Source: Cryptomeria japonica (taxonomy: Eukaryota; Streptophyta; Pinopsida; Cupressales; Cupressaceae). From it: DNA of 64,000 nucleotides. Of this stretch, positions 44,779 through 56,135 are shown piece by piece. The notes under the pieces were generated by a model, which did no database searches, was not told where the DNA came from, and was given only the letters and a program-made list of their open reading frames with translations. Numbering within the stretch: position 1 is the stretch's first letter; each line of letters starts with the position of its first letter. The position numbers and the translations under genes are program-made. The stretch is from positions 545,174,202 through 545,238,201 of the forward strand of contig NC_081412.1 of the NCBI RefSeq assembly GCF_030272615.1, read 5' to 3'.

Positions 44779-47379
44779 ATGAGTTTTACAACAATAAGCC
44801 CTACTTACACTATTCCCGTTAGACGAAGCCTTAGAATTAAGTCCTTCCAAGGTTTAATTACCGAGGAGATGGAACCTAATTTGAATAGCCTTTTTAATGA
44901 GGACATGGGTAATTCCTCTAATCCTCTTAATGATGAAGAAGCTCTCCGTGAGGTTTCTGTAGAACAACTTTCAAAATTGGATAACCAATTTGATGATTTT
45001 CACCAATGGATGTCTCAAGAATACCCCGATAGTCAAGCTCTTCCTTTAATTGAGGGTCTAAAACGTATGCTTCAAAGTGATAAGAATGGAATTGATATTT
45101 TGCGTGGTATTGCACACATTGTGGATTCAAATGTGATGCCTATGAAGAGTTGTGCCGAAACTTTAGGTTATACACAACCTCCCACTCAAGTCAACCATTC
45201 TATTCCTTTGACAACTTCTATTGCTAGTATACCTACCTTTACATCAAACATAATGACTACTTCTATACAAGATATTCCGCCTATGATTACCAGTCATGGG
45301 GGCAATCCTTCCTCTTCAATTAACCCTCTTCCTTCATCCAATCCAACTTCTTCATTCATTCCTTCAATGAGTGTTCCTATTACATCTCCACAAATGAACA
45401 TGACACAAGGGGGAAATTCATTTAACCATTCCATTCCTCCTTGTAGTGTTCCTCCTTTCCAATCCTCTCCTATGACTAACTATCATAGTGTCCCACCACC
45501 TTACTCTCTACCTTCTTTCAATAACATACCACCTCCATCTCAATCTAACACATCTAATATGAATTCTTCGACTGAAGCGACCATTCACAATCTTGCACAA
45601 ACTGTCTCTTCTTTACAGCAACAAATTGCCTCTATGAATCAATCTAAGTTTAGTGTGCCCACATTTGATGTTGCGAGCCCACTTTCTCTTGACATTGTCC
45701 GAGCTATCCCTCCTAAACATGTTGAAATCCCGCATTTGGAGCTTTATAATGGTAAAGGTGATCCTCTAACACATGTTAAGACTTTTCAAACAATATGTAC
45801 GGATTTTGCTTATGACCAAAGGTTGCTTGCAAAACTGTTTACTAGAACATTAAGAGATAAAACCCTACAATGGTATTGCTCGTTGCCTTCTTATTCTATT
45901 ACTTCTTTCGAACAACTTGCAAATGCTTTCATTCAACAATTTCAAAACAATATAAGTCCTAAAGTTACTTTGATTGATTTAATGCATTGTAAACAAGGTG
46001 TTAAAGAAAAAGTGACTGATTTCATTGGTAGATATAAGCATTTGTATGCTCAAATTTCTTTTCCAGTACCTAACAATGATATTCAAAGAATCTTTATTTC
46101 TAATTTACAAAAAGATATTCGAGATAAACTTCTGTTTTCTGAGTTTACTTCTTTCCAACAGTTGTGTGCAACTCTTCACAATTATCAACTGACTGTGAGT
46201 CAAATGGAACAATCACATCCTATGGCTCCGAGTGATAAGGGTGATAGTAGTCAACAACCATTTGGGAAGTTTAAACCAAATAGAGAGTCTATAAAATTCA
46301 ATGAAAACATCATCAACAACAATGTGAATGCAGCATCAAGTGTGCCTCCTATTTCTAAGTTTTTCAAGAAAGAAAGAAAGTTTACTCCTTTGAATGAATC
46401 ATTGCATAGTATTATGAATAAGTTATTGGAAAAAAATGTGCTCACTCTTCCTCCTATAAATAAAATAGATCCTACAAAGATTAATTCACCCTATTTTGAT
46501 AACAAATCTTTTTGTCAATTTCATCGTCAACCTGGGCATGATACTGAAAAATGTTTTGCTTTAAAGGGTAAAATTCAAGATTTGATTGATAATAATACTA
46601 TCTCTATTTCTGGAATGAATGATAAAGGCAATACATCTGTAGCTCCTCCTAACCAGAATCTTTATATTTTTACTGATCCACTACCTTCTCATACCTCTAA
46701 TGCGATTGAGGCTAATGATTCCTCTTTCTCATCTGATGGTCTTGTGTTTATGACTCCGAATGTGATTAACTTTGTAGAGCAGCAAGAAAACCCTAAAGAA
46801 CCTTCCATCATATTTGATTCTAGTGAAACTATCAGGGCACCTGATGGTCCTTTATACATAGTTGCAAAAGTCAAGAATACACCTTGCCGTGGAGTGCTTA
46901 TTGATCCTTCGTGCATGGTTAATGTTATTACTAAGGAATTTCTTTTTACTTTGCAATTGAATCAAGTGATCTATGACAAAACAGATGTGATTGTGAAATT
47001 ATTTGATGCATTTTCTTCTCCTGCAATTGGTTCTATTACATTACCTATTGAGGTCCATAACAAATCCCTTGATGTGAACTTTGCTATTATTCCTTCATCC
47101 AAACAATTTCGTGTGAAGCTTGGCTATCCTTGGCTATCTTCCATGAAAGCTATTGCTTCTCCTATTCATAAATGTTTGAAATTTCCCCATAATGGTGAAG
47201 TTGTTACTGTCAATCATATTCTCTTTAAACCAGCTGAAAGAACTTCTAGCGTTCCTATTGATTATTTTTGGCCTAAACAATTCCAATCTCTTCCTCCGCG
47301 AAGTGATCATCTTTTCAAATCTTATCAAAAGTGGAAAACAGATATGATCCTATCTCTAAGTGAACCTAGAACACCCTAA
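44779..47379 (+). CDS. Element M gag with protease-like region (866 codons, intact)
   Basis: Residues 1-150 are acidic and of unknown role. Residues 150-265 are rich in Pro, Ser and Asn. Residues 315-475 form a Gypsy-type Retrotrans_gag domain (HLELYNGKGDPLTHVKTF, LFTRTLRDKTLQWYCSLP, FIGRYKHLYAQ). CQFHRQPGHDTEKC near 578 is a zinc-knuckle-like motif. GVLIDPSCMVNVIT near 704 sits where Gypsy proteases have LIDxGSxxN, but the catalytic D-S/T-G is not intact. Gag would assemble particles, and processing would need another element's protease. The first ATG is used because stops lie upstream. The frame continues past the TAA with further stops, so the ancestral protein was longer. Confidence 0.85.
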   Translation: MSFTTISPTYTIPVRRSLRIKSFQGLITEEMEPNLNSLFNEDMGNSSNPLNDEEALREVSVEQLSKLDNQFDDFHQWMSQEYPDSQALPLIEGLKRMLQSDKNGIDILRGIAHIVDSNVMPMKSCAETLGYTQPPTQVNHSIPLTTSIASIPTFTSNIMTTSIQDIPPMITSHGGNPSSSINPLPSSNPTSSFIPSMSVPITSPQMNMTQGGNSFNHSIPPCSVPPFQSSPMTNYHSVPPPYSLPSFNNIPPPSQSNTSNMNSSTEATIHNLAQTVSSLQQQIASMNQSKFSVPTFDVASPLSLDIVRAIPPKHVEIPHLELYNGKGDPLTHVKTFQTICTDFAYDQRLLAKLFTRTLRDKTLQWYCSLPSYSITSFEQLANAFIQQFQNNISPKVTLIDLMHCKQGVKEKVTDFIGRYKHLYAQISFPVPNNDIQRIFISNLQKDIRDKLLFSEFTSFQQLCATLHNYQLTVSQMEQSHPMAPSDKGDSSQQPFGKFKPNRESIKFNENIINNNVNAASSVPPISKFFKKERKFTPLNESLHSIMNKLLEKNVLTLPPINKIDPTKINSPYFDNKSFCQFHRQPGHDTEKCFALKGKIQDLIDNNTISISGMNDKGNTSVAPPNQNLYIFTDPLPSHTSNAIEANDSSFSSDGLVFMTPNVINFVEQQENPKEPSIIFDSSETIRAPDGPLYIVAKVKNTPCRGVLIDPSCMVNVITKEFLFTLQLNQVIYDKTDVIVKLFDAFSSPAIGSITLPIEVHNKSLDVNFAIIPSSKQFRVKLGYPWLSSMKAIASPIHKCLKFPHNGEVVTVNHILFKPAERTSSVPIDYFWPKQFQSLPPRSDHLFKSYQKWKTDMILSLSEPRTP

Positions 47380-48198
47380 CTTGATATTCCTATTGTTCTT
47401 GAGAAGGAAGTTCTTCCTTTGAAAGATAAAACTAATGTCTTTCCTCAAGAAGATTCCCAACCCATTCCTATGGATGTGAATATGCTTAATAAACTTTCTA
47501 AAAGTAGACCTATACCTCCTCGTCATGATTGACTTGGTCTCCTTCCTAAACCAAATATTCCTCCTTTATATGGAGCAGTTCCTCCTCCTTTTTATAGAGA
47601 GAAGAGACCTTCCTCTTCTCCTATTATCTAGCCTAAGAGACCACAACCTAAACACCCAAGTGACAAGGATGAGAACATTCCTCCTCCTCAATCTTCTCCA
47701 CTTCCTACTAAGACTAGATGAAATCGTTCTGCATGTGAACGTTGACGAAAGCGTCGTCTTAGAGCTCAAGCAACTGCTTCTCAAACTTTACAATCTCCAA
47801 AAATACCTTCAACAAGCATTATTCCATTTTCTCCAAAATCTTCAAAACATAAGATGCATGATGATCTTGATCCTGTGCGAGTTAAAGATCCTATTTTTAT
47901 AAATCTTGATGATGATATAGATGAAAATGTTATTCATGATGAAAATGTTACTTCTCTTGCTTCTGATAGTGAATATGAACTTGTTGATATTGATAACCAT
48001 TTATCTAATGAATTTTCTAAAGCACTTATCCTAGCTCCTAGACAAGAACAACGTGGCTTGGAACATGAACATAGCCCTTGTTTGGATCTTGTGATAGCTC
48101 CATCTGCTGTGTTGGATGTTCCTCCTCTAGCGTGTTCCCTGCCTTCCCGAAACATTGATCAGCAAGATCGGGGGGTAGATGATGTGCTAGACTAGTTT
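47380..48198 (+). pseudogene. In-frame continuation of M's ORF, interrupted by stops
   Basis: The same frame as gag continues to a TAG at 48193-48195, broken by TAA 47377, TGA 47530, TAG 47629, TGA 47719 and TGA 47743. Between stops the translation is protein-like (Pro-rich, then basic, then acidic with DLDPVRVKDPIFINLDDD). All five stops can be explained as single C-to-T changes of CAA, CAG or CGA codons. No RT motif appears. The function of this tail is unknown. Confidence 0.75.
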
Positions 48199-48921
48199 CA
48201 TTAGCATAGCAGATTCTCTCCTCCTCTCTTTTGTTACTTCTTCTATGTGTTATCCTCATTCTTCTATTTGTTGTCCTTAGTGTTGTTTACTTGAGGACGA
48301 TGCAAAGCATTGAGATCTCTTTTGGTCTCTCTCATGTTGACTCAAAAGACACGTGTGTTCCCTTCTTCTAGGTGACCTTCTTTGATTGGGGAATGAAGAA
48401 CAATTATGCATACATACATATGATATACATGAATTATCATACAGCATACTGACCCCGAGGAAAGCGAAGTCACCTCATGCTTTGTGTTTTGTGTCTATTA
48501 TCCTTGGGTTTATCTCACACTTGGGGGCTAAATCTTTGTGATAACATGCTCCTTTCCCTTCTCATTTCTTATGTGTATCACTACATTAAAGAAATCACCC
48601 CCGTTGAGGCATGTGCGATCGCTTTAACATAGGGGGGCATACACCTCGTCTATCCCTTCAAGATACTTGAAAATTTCTTGGCGAAATTTTTGGTATTTCT
48701 CTTGCATGACTCATAGTGAGGGAACCTTACTACTAACAGTCATGGTTCTCCCTCGTGATCTTCCCTTTTACTTTGTCAATCGAAGTCGTAAGATCCTTAG
48801 TCCACTGGGGGCTTGGTGTGTCTTGCCTCCTTGACGTGGTGAAAGTCTTTCAATGTTGTTTCCTTGTACTTTACCGGAAGTATGAGCATACACCTATACT
48901 CCCGCTAAAGTGGGGGCTAAA
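48199..48921 (+). other. Element M 3' untranslated region
   Basis: No coding frame. Several GGGGGCT(A/T) phrases, including TTGGGGGCTAAAT near 48521, resemble the polypurine tract at 48907-48921 that primes plus-strand synthesis. Confidence 0.6.
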
Positions 48922-50190
48922 TGTAGCATCCTAAAATTGTGACACTTGCAATTTCGACTGGATTTGGGTCTTTACGATGGTGACGCAACACGAAACCTGA
49001 ATGGAGACCCCGAAACTTGTCCACGACATCAAAAACTGCATTTTTTCAGCACCCTGCCTGATCCCTCCTTGCACCCTGCTATCCCGGGAGGTGGGACCAA
49101 AGCGCCTAGTGCCCTGGTCCTTCAGGACTAGGGCACCCAATGCCCTGGTCCCCCAGGACCATGGCGCCCAGCGCCCTGGTCCCTGGCCCTATTTTTGGGC
49201 CCGGTCTCCTATGGGGCTTCGGGTCTTTATGTTTGCAAATTGGAAAATACTCTTTCCTTGTCGGCCCAAGGTCGGAAAAATCAGTCTATCAACCCTAATT
49301 GACAAGTATGTAAACTACATTTCCTCTCCCATTTTGGGAAGATGATGGAAAAAGGGCGGAAGCGATACTCAAACATTCAAGCATTCAAGCATTCAAGCAT
49401 TCCTTCAAACAATTGATCATTCTAAGTCTCCATTCAAGGCTAAGTGTTGCATTCAAGACAAGGATTCAACCGTTGAAGAGGAGATCACATACTACAACAT
49501 ACAACATACAACATACAACAACATCTACACCTTTGCATGTAAGAATACAAACATTCTTACAACAAGGTACTAGTACTTGTTTTACATTACAGTCATTTAC
49601 ATTTACAGCATTTCTCATTTCTTGGTTAATTCCAAAACCGGGGTTTGACCTAAGGGCAAACCCCTAATCCCTAACCCCCCCAATCATCTTCGCTTTTCTG
49701 TGTGTAGGTTGCAGGTACGCGGCTGTAATTGAAGATCTGGAATCCTTGTGCAGAGACGAACAGATCCCCCTTCATTTCGCGGATTTTTCAAAGGACCGTG
49801 TGCACGCTGGGCGCCATCGTCCCATCAACTTTCGCTCAAATTTGCAGGACAGCATCGTCTCGACATTTTACTACTAATTCCAGGTCCACAGCTTCATCCT
49901 ATATCCCTATCTCAGTTTATAAGTGAATCTTTCTCAGTTTCTATGCATTCCTAGCTTAATCCTTCTATCTACATTCTTTACAAAAGAGGGTAGCCTTGCT
50001 GTCTTAACCCTTGAAACTCATTTAGAATCCAATCTTGCATTGTGTGGGATTGGATCTTGTGGGTTTCAACCCCTCTTTTGAATGTAAAGTCTCTCCTAAG
50101 TGAAAACCGACAATCCTAAGTGACCCCCCCTTTCCCCTTGGGAGTGGTGGAGGGAACACTTAGGGTTCGCTCGCGATTTTCCGCTTTACA
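48922..50190 (+). repeat. Element M 3' LTR (1269 bp)
   Basis: It matches the 5' LTR along its whole length, with scattered substitutions and one extra ACAACAT-type unit near 49500. It ends CGCTTTACA, followed by ACATC. Confidence 0.95.
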
Positions 50191-50195
50191 ACATC

Positions 50196-50440
50196 ACATG
50201 CCTTCAATTTTCCATCAATACTTAGAGTGCCTTTTCCCTTTATTTTGATGGATGAGTTGTCCCCAAACCTTATTGAACCACCATTCCAATCTTCAAGTTT
50301 GATGAATTTCCTTTTGTCACCAGTCATGTGATTGGAGCAACCACTATCTACAACCCATAGATTTTTCCTTTGAGCATGTATGGCTGTCTACACTATGAGA
50401 CTTGATTCTACCGTTTTCTTTTCTTTCTCAACCCATACCA
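50196..50440 (-). pseudogene. Element L protease region
   Basis: The minus strand gives LWVVDSGCSNHMTGD near 50330-50365, with an intact D-S-G active site of a Copia aspartic protease. FGDNSSIKIKGKGTLSIDG follows. The reading then runs into the M insertion point, and beyond M it continues as VYYVKGLKHN. The protease would cut the gag-pol polyprotein. Confidence 0.85.
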
Positions 50441-52343
50441 GTTTGGTTTCTTTCTTCTTGTCAGCTGCTATATTGTGCTAAGGTTCAGTTATCAGTTCTT
50501 GATCAGGATTTGTCTTCTTTTGCTTGATCTTCCAGTTTTTACACAACTTTTCTATATGTCCAAACTCTTGACAGTTATAGAATTTTACATCTTCATATAA
50601 GGGAACATCCTTGAAATTATTATGGGGTACCAGTTTATTCTTTCTACATTCAAAACTCTTATGACCATATCCATTTCACTGATAGAAGACAACATTCATA
50701 TCATAGAGTGCATTAAATAGATTTCTACTTTCATAACTCATAGAGGGCTTATTAATTAATCTACAGTCAGCCATTTTATGCCCAAATTTGTTACATCGAT
50801 AAAAGTAACCATTAAAGTTTGAAACATACCGGTTAGGTTGCCTTGGTCCTGAGTAGGACTGCCTCATCAAGGGTCTTCCCTTCATGTTGTTGAACCTTTT
50901 GAAACCTTCCTGATCAACCCTTGCATTTCTCCTTGGATTTGCATGTTGATACAAGAAGTGTGGCCTCCAGTTCATTGTTGTATACCGATTTGAGTGGCGA
51001 TTTCCAACAACATCTGCATATGTCTTTTTGTCAGTATCCTTTCCTACAGTGAATGTCTTCTTTTATTCACCTTTAAAAGAAGAGGTGAACTTTATTTCTT
51101 TGCTGGATTTATCTTTGTGGGTTGAACTTTGACCTACTTCAAAGCCTTTGGATTGCTTCTGTTTGCTCAACATCTTGTCTAAGGCCTCGGTGTTGCCTTC
51201 ATATTTTCTCCTTATTTTTATTTCTTCCTTACTTTCTTCAAGCTTCTTTCTGAGCTTCACTATCTCTACTTCCATCTCTTGATGCTCCTTTTCCTTCTTT
51301 GTTAGATCAGAGGATGTAGCTTCATAAATCCTCTTAGTTTCTTCCAGCTGCAATTTCAAGTTAGATATAACTTGACTAGGCTCATCCAGGGATTTCTTCA
51401 AGAGATCTTGTTCATCTACTACAAAAAGCTTGACCCTTTTTAGTTATCTTCTTGTTTTTCTCAATTCCTCAAGAGCACTGATAAGTTCGCCTTCCAATTC
51501 TACTTCAGTTTCAATATCCTCCTCTTCCTCATTTTCATCAGCTGGTTCACCAAGTGCCATGAAGAGATTTACTTTTCTGCCATTCTCATGGTAATCAACT
51601 TTTGATGCATTTTCTTCATTTGTTGTATCATCCTCAATAGTATATAGGTTGTTATGATTCTGGTAGCCTTTCCTTCCTTGCCGATAGTCATTTCTATTTC
51701 TATCTTTGCTAGTAGATTTTCTGAACTCTCTTGGCTCATCTCCACCAGTTTCTTTGTGAGGATAATTTGCAGCAAAGTGTTCGACCTTCCCACAGTTGAA
51801 ACATTTAAGTGGTAGCTTTCCTTTATACCTGCTAGATCTTCTTTTGAGCTTCTTGACAAAGTTTGCTACTTCTGCATCAGAATCTTAACTGAATTCTTTA
51901 TGAGTAGCTACTTCTTTCCCCTTTTTGGTGATGTTGAATGCTGCTTCTTTCCTTAAGGAAGTATCATCGGTTGTTCTCATCTCATAGGCTATTAGAGAGC
52001 CAAGTAACTCATCCATTGTGAAAGTCTTCAGATCCTTGGCTTCTTCTATGGAAGACACCTTAGTATCATACTTGGATGTGAGAGATTTAAGTATCTTCTT
52101 GACAATAATCTCATCTGCAATCTCTTCTCCAATTCCTCTGATGGTGTTCATGGTTTCATCAAATTTGTGAAGATAGTTTGCAATCTTTTCATCATCTTTC
52201 ATCTTGATGCTTTCAAGTTGGCCCCTTAATGCTTGCAACTTGGCCTCTTTGACTTTTGCATCTCCTTCAAAAAACATCTATAATTTATCCCAAGTCTCCT
52301 TTGCTAAAACATAGTGCATGACTTTGACAAACTTATTATCAGA
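50441..52343 (-). pseudogene. Element L gag, central and C-terminal parts
   Basis: From high to low coordinates on the minus strand: a UBN2 capsid domain (KLQALRGQLESIKMKDDE, NTIRGIGEEIADE), a knuckle CFNCGKVEHFAAN with a damaged last Cys, an acidic stretch, and a coiled-coil stretch (51063-51401, LRKKLEESKEEIKIRRK). More knuckles follow (YRCNKFGHKMADC near 50780, GYGHKSFEC near 50660, FYNCQEFGHIEKLC near 50570). Gag with several knuckles and a long coiled coil is larger than in typical Copia elements. Stops and frame changes break it. The N-terminus lies beyond insertion J. Confidence 0.85.
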
Positions 52344-52383
52344 CAACCCGATGAATAATGATGAATAGTAAGTACTCAACAAA

Positions 52384-53396
52384 TACTGAGAGGGGGGGGG
52401 GGGGTGAATCAGTCTAGAAAAAATCTCTCCTAACCCACTTTGACTACAAAGACTACACTAACTGGTAAACAATATCACTGATCTAAAATAGGGCACTATC
52501 GGTAAAACATAGTGAGACTATGAAACACACAAACCGGTAACACTTAGATCTTCACACAACTTAATCTCTCCTTTCCACTAACCCATATGCACAAACAAGT
52601 AATTCATTAGAAATATAAAGACCACTAGATCATCATGCATTACCACTTAACAGAAAACACTAATCATCGCATGAAAAAGCATCACACATGACACACTGAT
52701 TTTTCACATGGAAACCCAACTAGGAAAAACCACGGTGGGGATGAATACCGACAAGTTGTTCTTTGAACTCTTATGAAGTTTGCTCTGTTAGGAGCCTAAT
52801 CCAGTTAAGGAATTTACAATAGGTTCTACTAGGAACTGATCTTGCTAGGGATCACCCAGCTAAGGGATGGCTAAATACCCAGTTAAAGGTTAGAACCTTG
52901 CTAAAGGTTACCTTGCAAGAGGATTTGAAGAACTCAATCAATTTGAATCACCCTGTTAAAGGATTTATAGAAATCTTGTTAAAGCTACCCGGTTAAGGGA
53001 TTTTCCAACTGCTGAAATGGTTAGAAGTCAACAAGTAATGCACTGATCTGATAACAACACTCAATGCCAATGCAGATCCACTTTAGTTCCTTTGCTTATG
53101 CAATCACACTCTGCAGGTATCAACACACTTCTCCAGTCTGACAAGAATCAAGTATCTCTTCACTTGGATACACACATAACATTTGCCAACAACCTCATAA
53201 TGCAAATAATCATCGATGTTATAGGAAACAGGTAGGTTGGTAGCATGAACCCTAAACCCTAATCTTTTAGGTTATTAATACAGTCGGATGAATCCTGACC
53301 GTTCAAACACATTGCATTGAATAAAACAGTCTTGAATAGATCTCAAGACAATCTCCATCATTCTTTCTTTGCTGCTTCTAGAAGCTGGTAACCCAT
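52384..53396 (-). repeat. J tandem unit 1, left part
   Basis: It starts TACTGAGAGG plus a G-run and is interrupted at CTGGTAACCCAT by element I. Unit 1 resumes at 60103-60302. It matches 60303-61515 closely. Confidence 0.85.
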
Positions 53397-54460
53397 TGTT
53401 AGGTCCCAGAGACAACTGAGAGGGGGGGGGGGTGAATCAGTTGTTAAATAGATTCAAACCAAAAACAACTTAACCAACTTAATCCTTAATACCGGTAAAC
53501 CATTTAAGTATGCCGGTAGACAGTTTTAACATTTAATTGCTATACCGGTAAAGATTAATGCATGAAACGTAAAAACAAAGTTTTCCACAACACATAACAC
53601 CAATATTTGTATGTGGAAACTCTGTAAGGGGAAAAAACATAGTGGGAAACTTTACCCACAATCAAATGATACTACTGCAGATAGTAAGTGTACATAAATG
53701 GGGTCTGCACATGCAGAAAGGCCAATAGCCTAGAGCTCACTACTCAATCACAAAATAGGAGTCACACTGACTACAGTTGGATGGTTAAATCCAATAATAA
53801 TGTACTGCACAAAATAGCATCTTCATATACTGGATTCAGTACAGGTGTAATGCTGATATGCTTCCACAAAAACCTAGCTTCACCTTCAAATGATGTCTTC
53901 ATGTATAGCTCTACTTAATCTCGCATATACCTTCACACAATCCTTTTTCGCATTCCACATTTGATCTTACAAATAAGATCTTACATTTATACCATAACCT
54001 GAGACCAATTTTAGTAGGTTGGCCCTACAAGATATTACAATAAAAACATTTTACAAACAATATAATATCCGATGCAATAACCGATTGAACATGTCATCTT
54101 AATGTATTTACAACAATAATTAATCATCTCCATAGTGTGCCATGCTGATTTGGAAAAGATAAACTTACCGGTGTAACCCTGGATAACCCTGGACCTATTT
54201 GCCGGTAAAAGCAAATATGCAAATATGAATATACCAATGATCAATTCGTAAAGACAAGATGTCCACACGATGTCTTCGATATTACCAAGTGTCTTCCATG
54301 CCATTCCAAGTGCCAGTGATCATTATATCTTTCCGGTGAACCATATACCAGTAACTGTGCAATAGTTATTTGTTTGTCGGTGAATGTTGCTAGATCTCCA
54401 AAGTGCTAGTGTTTTAGTAGGTGTTGACATCAATGACAAAACTATACCAAAATACCAACA
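53397..54460 (-). repeat. Element I 3' LTR (1064 bp)
   Basis: On the + strand it starts TGTTAGGTCCCAGAG with a G-run and ends AAATACCAACA. CTGCATGTGCAG on the minus strand (about 53705-53716) precedes a TATA-like ATTTATGTAC, as in H's LTR. Confidence 0.95.
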
Positions 54461-54765
54461 ATCCCCCCCTTTGGCATTGATGGCAACACAAAATGGAAAA
54501 ACTATCAAAGTGCCAAAACAAAAATGCCAAGTATCAAAAACCAACAATGTCCAAAAAGATTATAACCAGAAAGTAATAATCTCTCCTAAGTAACAATCTC
54601 TCCCCCTGGGAGCAACATGTGTTTTCCAAAGTTTTTCAATACCAATCTCTCCAAAAGATATTGTGTTTTTCCATAGATATCTCTCCCCCTTTGACATCAA
54701 ATGCCAAAGTCATATACAAAATACCAATCAATTCAATATACCAACTACTCCCCCTGAGAAGTAGC
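54461..54765 (-). promoter_or_regulatory. Element I polypurine tract and three extra PPT-like tracts
   Basis: ATCCCCCCCTTTGGC at the LTR edge is the primary tract. CTCTCCCCCTGGGAG (about 54596), CTCTCCCCCTTTGAC (54681) and CTACTCCCCCTGAG (about 54744) follow. Compare the same arrangement in element L. Confidence 0.65.
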
Positions 54766-54927
54766 TTCCTCATCAAAGACCGGAGTAAAAGATTTCTCTG
54801 TTAATTTTGCCGGTTGATGAAAATCATCAACTGTCCAAGTCTCTACCAATGGTGGTATGACTCCAAGCTGATCTCTAAGATATTCAAAAGTCTCCTTAGG
54901 CAAAGGTTTAGTGAAAATATCTACAAT

Positions 54928-55712
54928 CTACTCTTTAGTATTCACATAAACCAGTTTTATCTCCTTTGCTTCAACTTTTTCCCTTAGAAAATTTAGTTTG
55001 ATAGAAACATGTTTGGTTTTAGAATGTAATATCAGATTCTTAGATATATCAATTGCTGCAGTGTTATCACAATAGATAGTAATAGGTTCCTTGCATTTTA
55101 CCTTTATGTCTTTCAACATTTTCTTAAACCATAGTACTTGTGTATAGTTAGTTGCTACTGCAACATATTCTGATTCTATTGTTGATAAAGATGTACAACT
55201 CTGTTTCTTACTCAACCAAGAAACTAGTCTGTTTCCAAGAAAGAATGCTCTGCCGGTGGTGCTTTTTCTATCATCCACATCTCTTGCCCAATTTGCATCT
55301 CTATATGCACATAATTCAAAGTTTTCATCTCTAGGATACCATAATCCAAGATTTATAGTGCCTTGTAAGTACCGGAAAATCCTTTTTATTGCTGATTCAT
55401 GATTTTCTCTAGGATTACTTTGAAATCTTGAAATAATACATACTACATTCATAATATCAGGTCTTATTTGTGTCAAATATAGTAAATCTCCTATCATAAA
55501 TTTGTATCTAGTCAGATTAACAAGTGTAGATTCATCCCTTTGAGATAGTTTGTCATAGGTGTGCTTATCGGTTTAAAGTTCTCCATCCCAAATTTCTTTA
55601 GCAACTCTTTTAAGTATTTGGATTGACTCAAGAATATACCTTTATCAGTCTGTGAAATCTACAATCCTAAAAAGAATTTTATTTCTCCAATCATAGACAT
55701 TTCAAATTCTTG
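54928..55712 (-). pseudogene. Element I RT end and RNase H
   Basis: The 189-codon minus-strand frame includes MIGDLLYLTQIRPDIM, FRYLQGTINLGLWYP, RDANWARDVDDRKSTTG, STIESEYVAVATNYTQVLW and CDNTAAIDISKN, the Copia RT thumb and RNase H. It is in a different frame from the upstream RT, so a frameshift lies between 55713 and 55497. Its usual catalytic TDANWAG reads RDANWAR, a likely loss of the first Asp context. Confidence 0.9.
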
Positions 55713-56135
55713 CTACATTTTTATACAAAATTCTTTGCATAAACCATCTTCTCCTCCAAAGATTATATCATCAACAAATACTTCTATAATCAAGATGTCA
55801 TCATTAGTTATTTTGTAATATAAATTGTTGTCTGTATTTCCTTTAGTAAAACCAATCTTTAAAAGATACTTATCCAATCTTGCATACCAAGCTCTTGGTG
55901 CTTGTTTTAGTCCATATAGAGCTTTCCTTAACCTGCATACCATATCATTGTCATCTGTCAAAGAAAATCCATCAGGTTGTTCAATGTATACTTCCTCTTC
56001 AAGATCTCCATTCAAAAATGCACATTTAATATCCATTTGATAAACTTTGTAGTTCTTGTGTGCTGCAAAAGCCAAGAATAATCTGTCTGCCTCAATTCTA
56101 GCTACTAGTGCAAAGGTTTCATTGTAATCAACTCC
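55713..56135 (-). pseudogene. Element I reverse transcriptase core
   Basis: The minus strand gives [36 protein letters not shown] and the catalytic box EVFVDDIIFGG. Copia RTs normally have YVDD, so Phe replaces Tyr, while both Asp are kept. A stop after YSHK at 56133 separates it from the upstream frame. Confidence 0.9.

Larger units (their letters stand above)
42339..50190 (+). mobile_element. Element M: Gypsy-type gag/protease element lacking RT and integrase
   Basis: LTRs 42339-43599 and 48922-50190 are much more alike than those of L, G or A. A perfect ACATC duplication flanks it (42334-42338, 50191-50195). The primer site TGGTGAACCCGACGTGAAC lies at 43603-43621, and a purine tract AAAGTGGGGGCTAAA ends at 48921. 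The 5.3-kb interior holds one long gag/protease-like ORF and no RT, RNase H or integrase in any frame I read. This fits the class called TR-GAG, non-autonomous elements that keep gag only. Confidence 0.85.

Noticed and set aside
47525-47902. 125-codon + frame and antisense frames over M's C-terminal tail
   Set aside because: They are shadows of the interrupted gag frame, which continues in another frame with protein-like composition.
52391-52403. G-runs of 10-14 bases at 52391, 53421, 59061 and 60312 as G-quadruplexes
   Set aside because: They are the known C-run near the LTR 3' end of these Copia families read on the other strand. Single runs cannot be judged for quadruplex formation by eye, and their length may also be affected by sequencing error.
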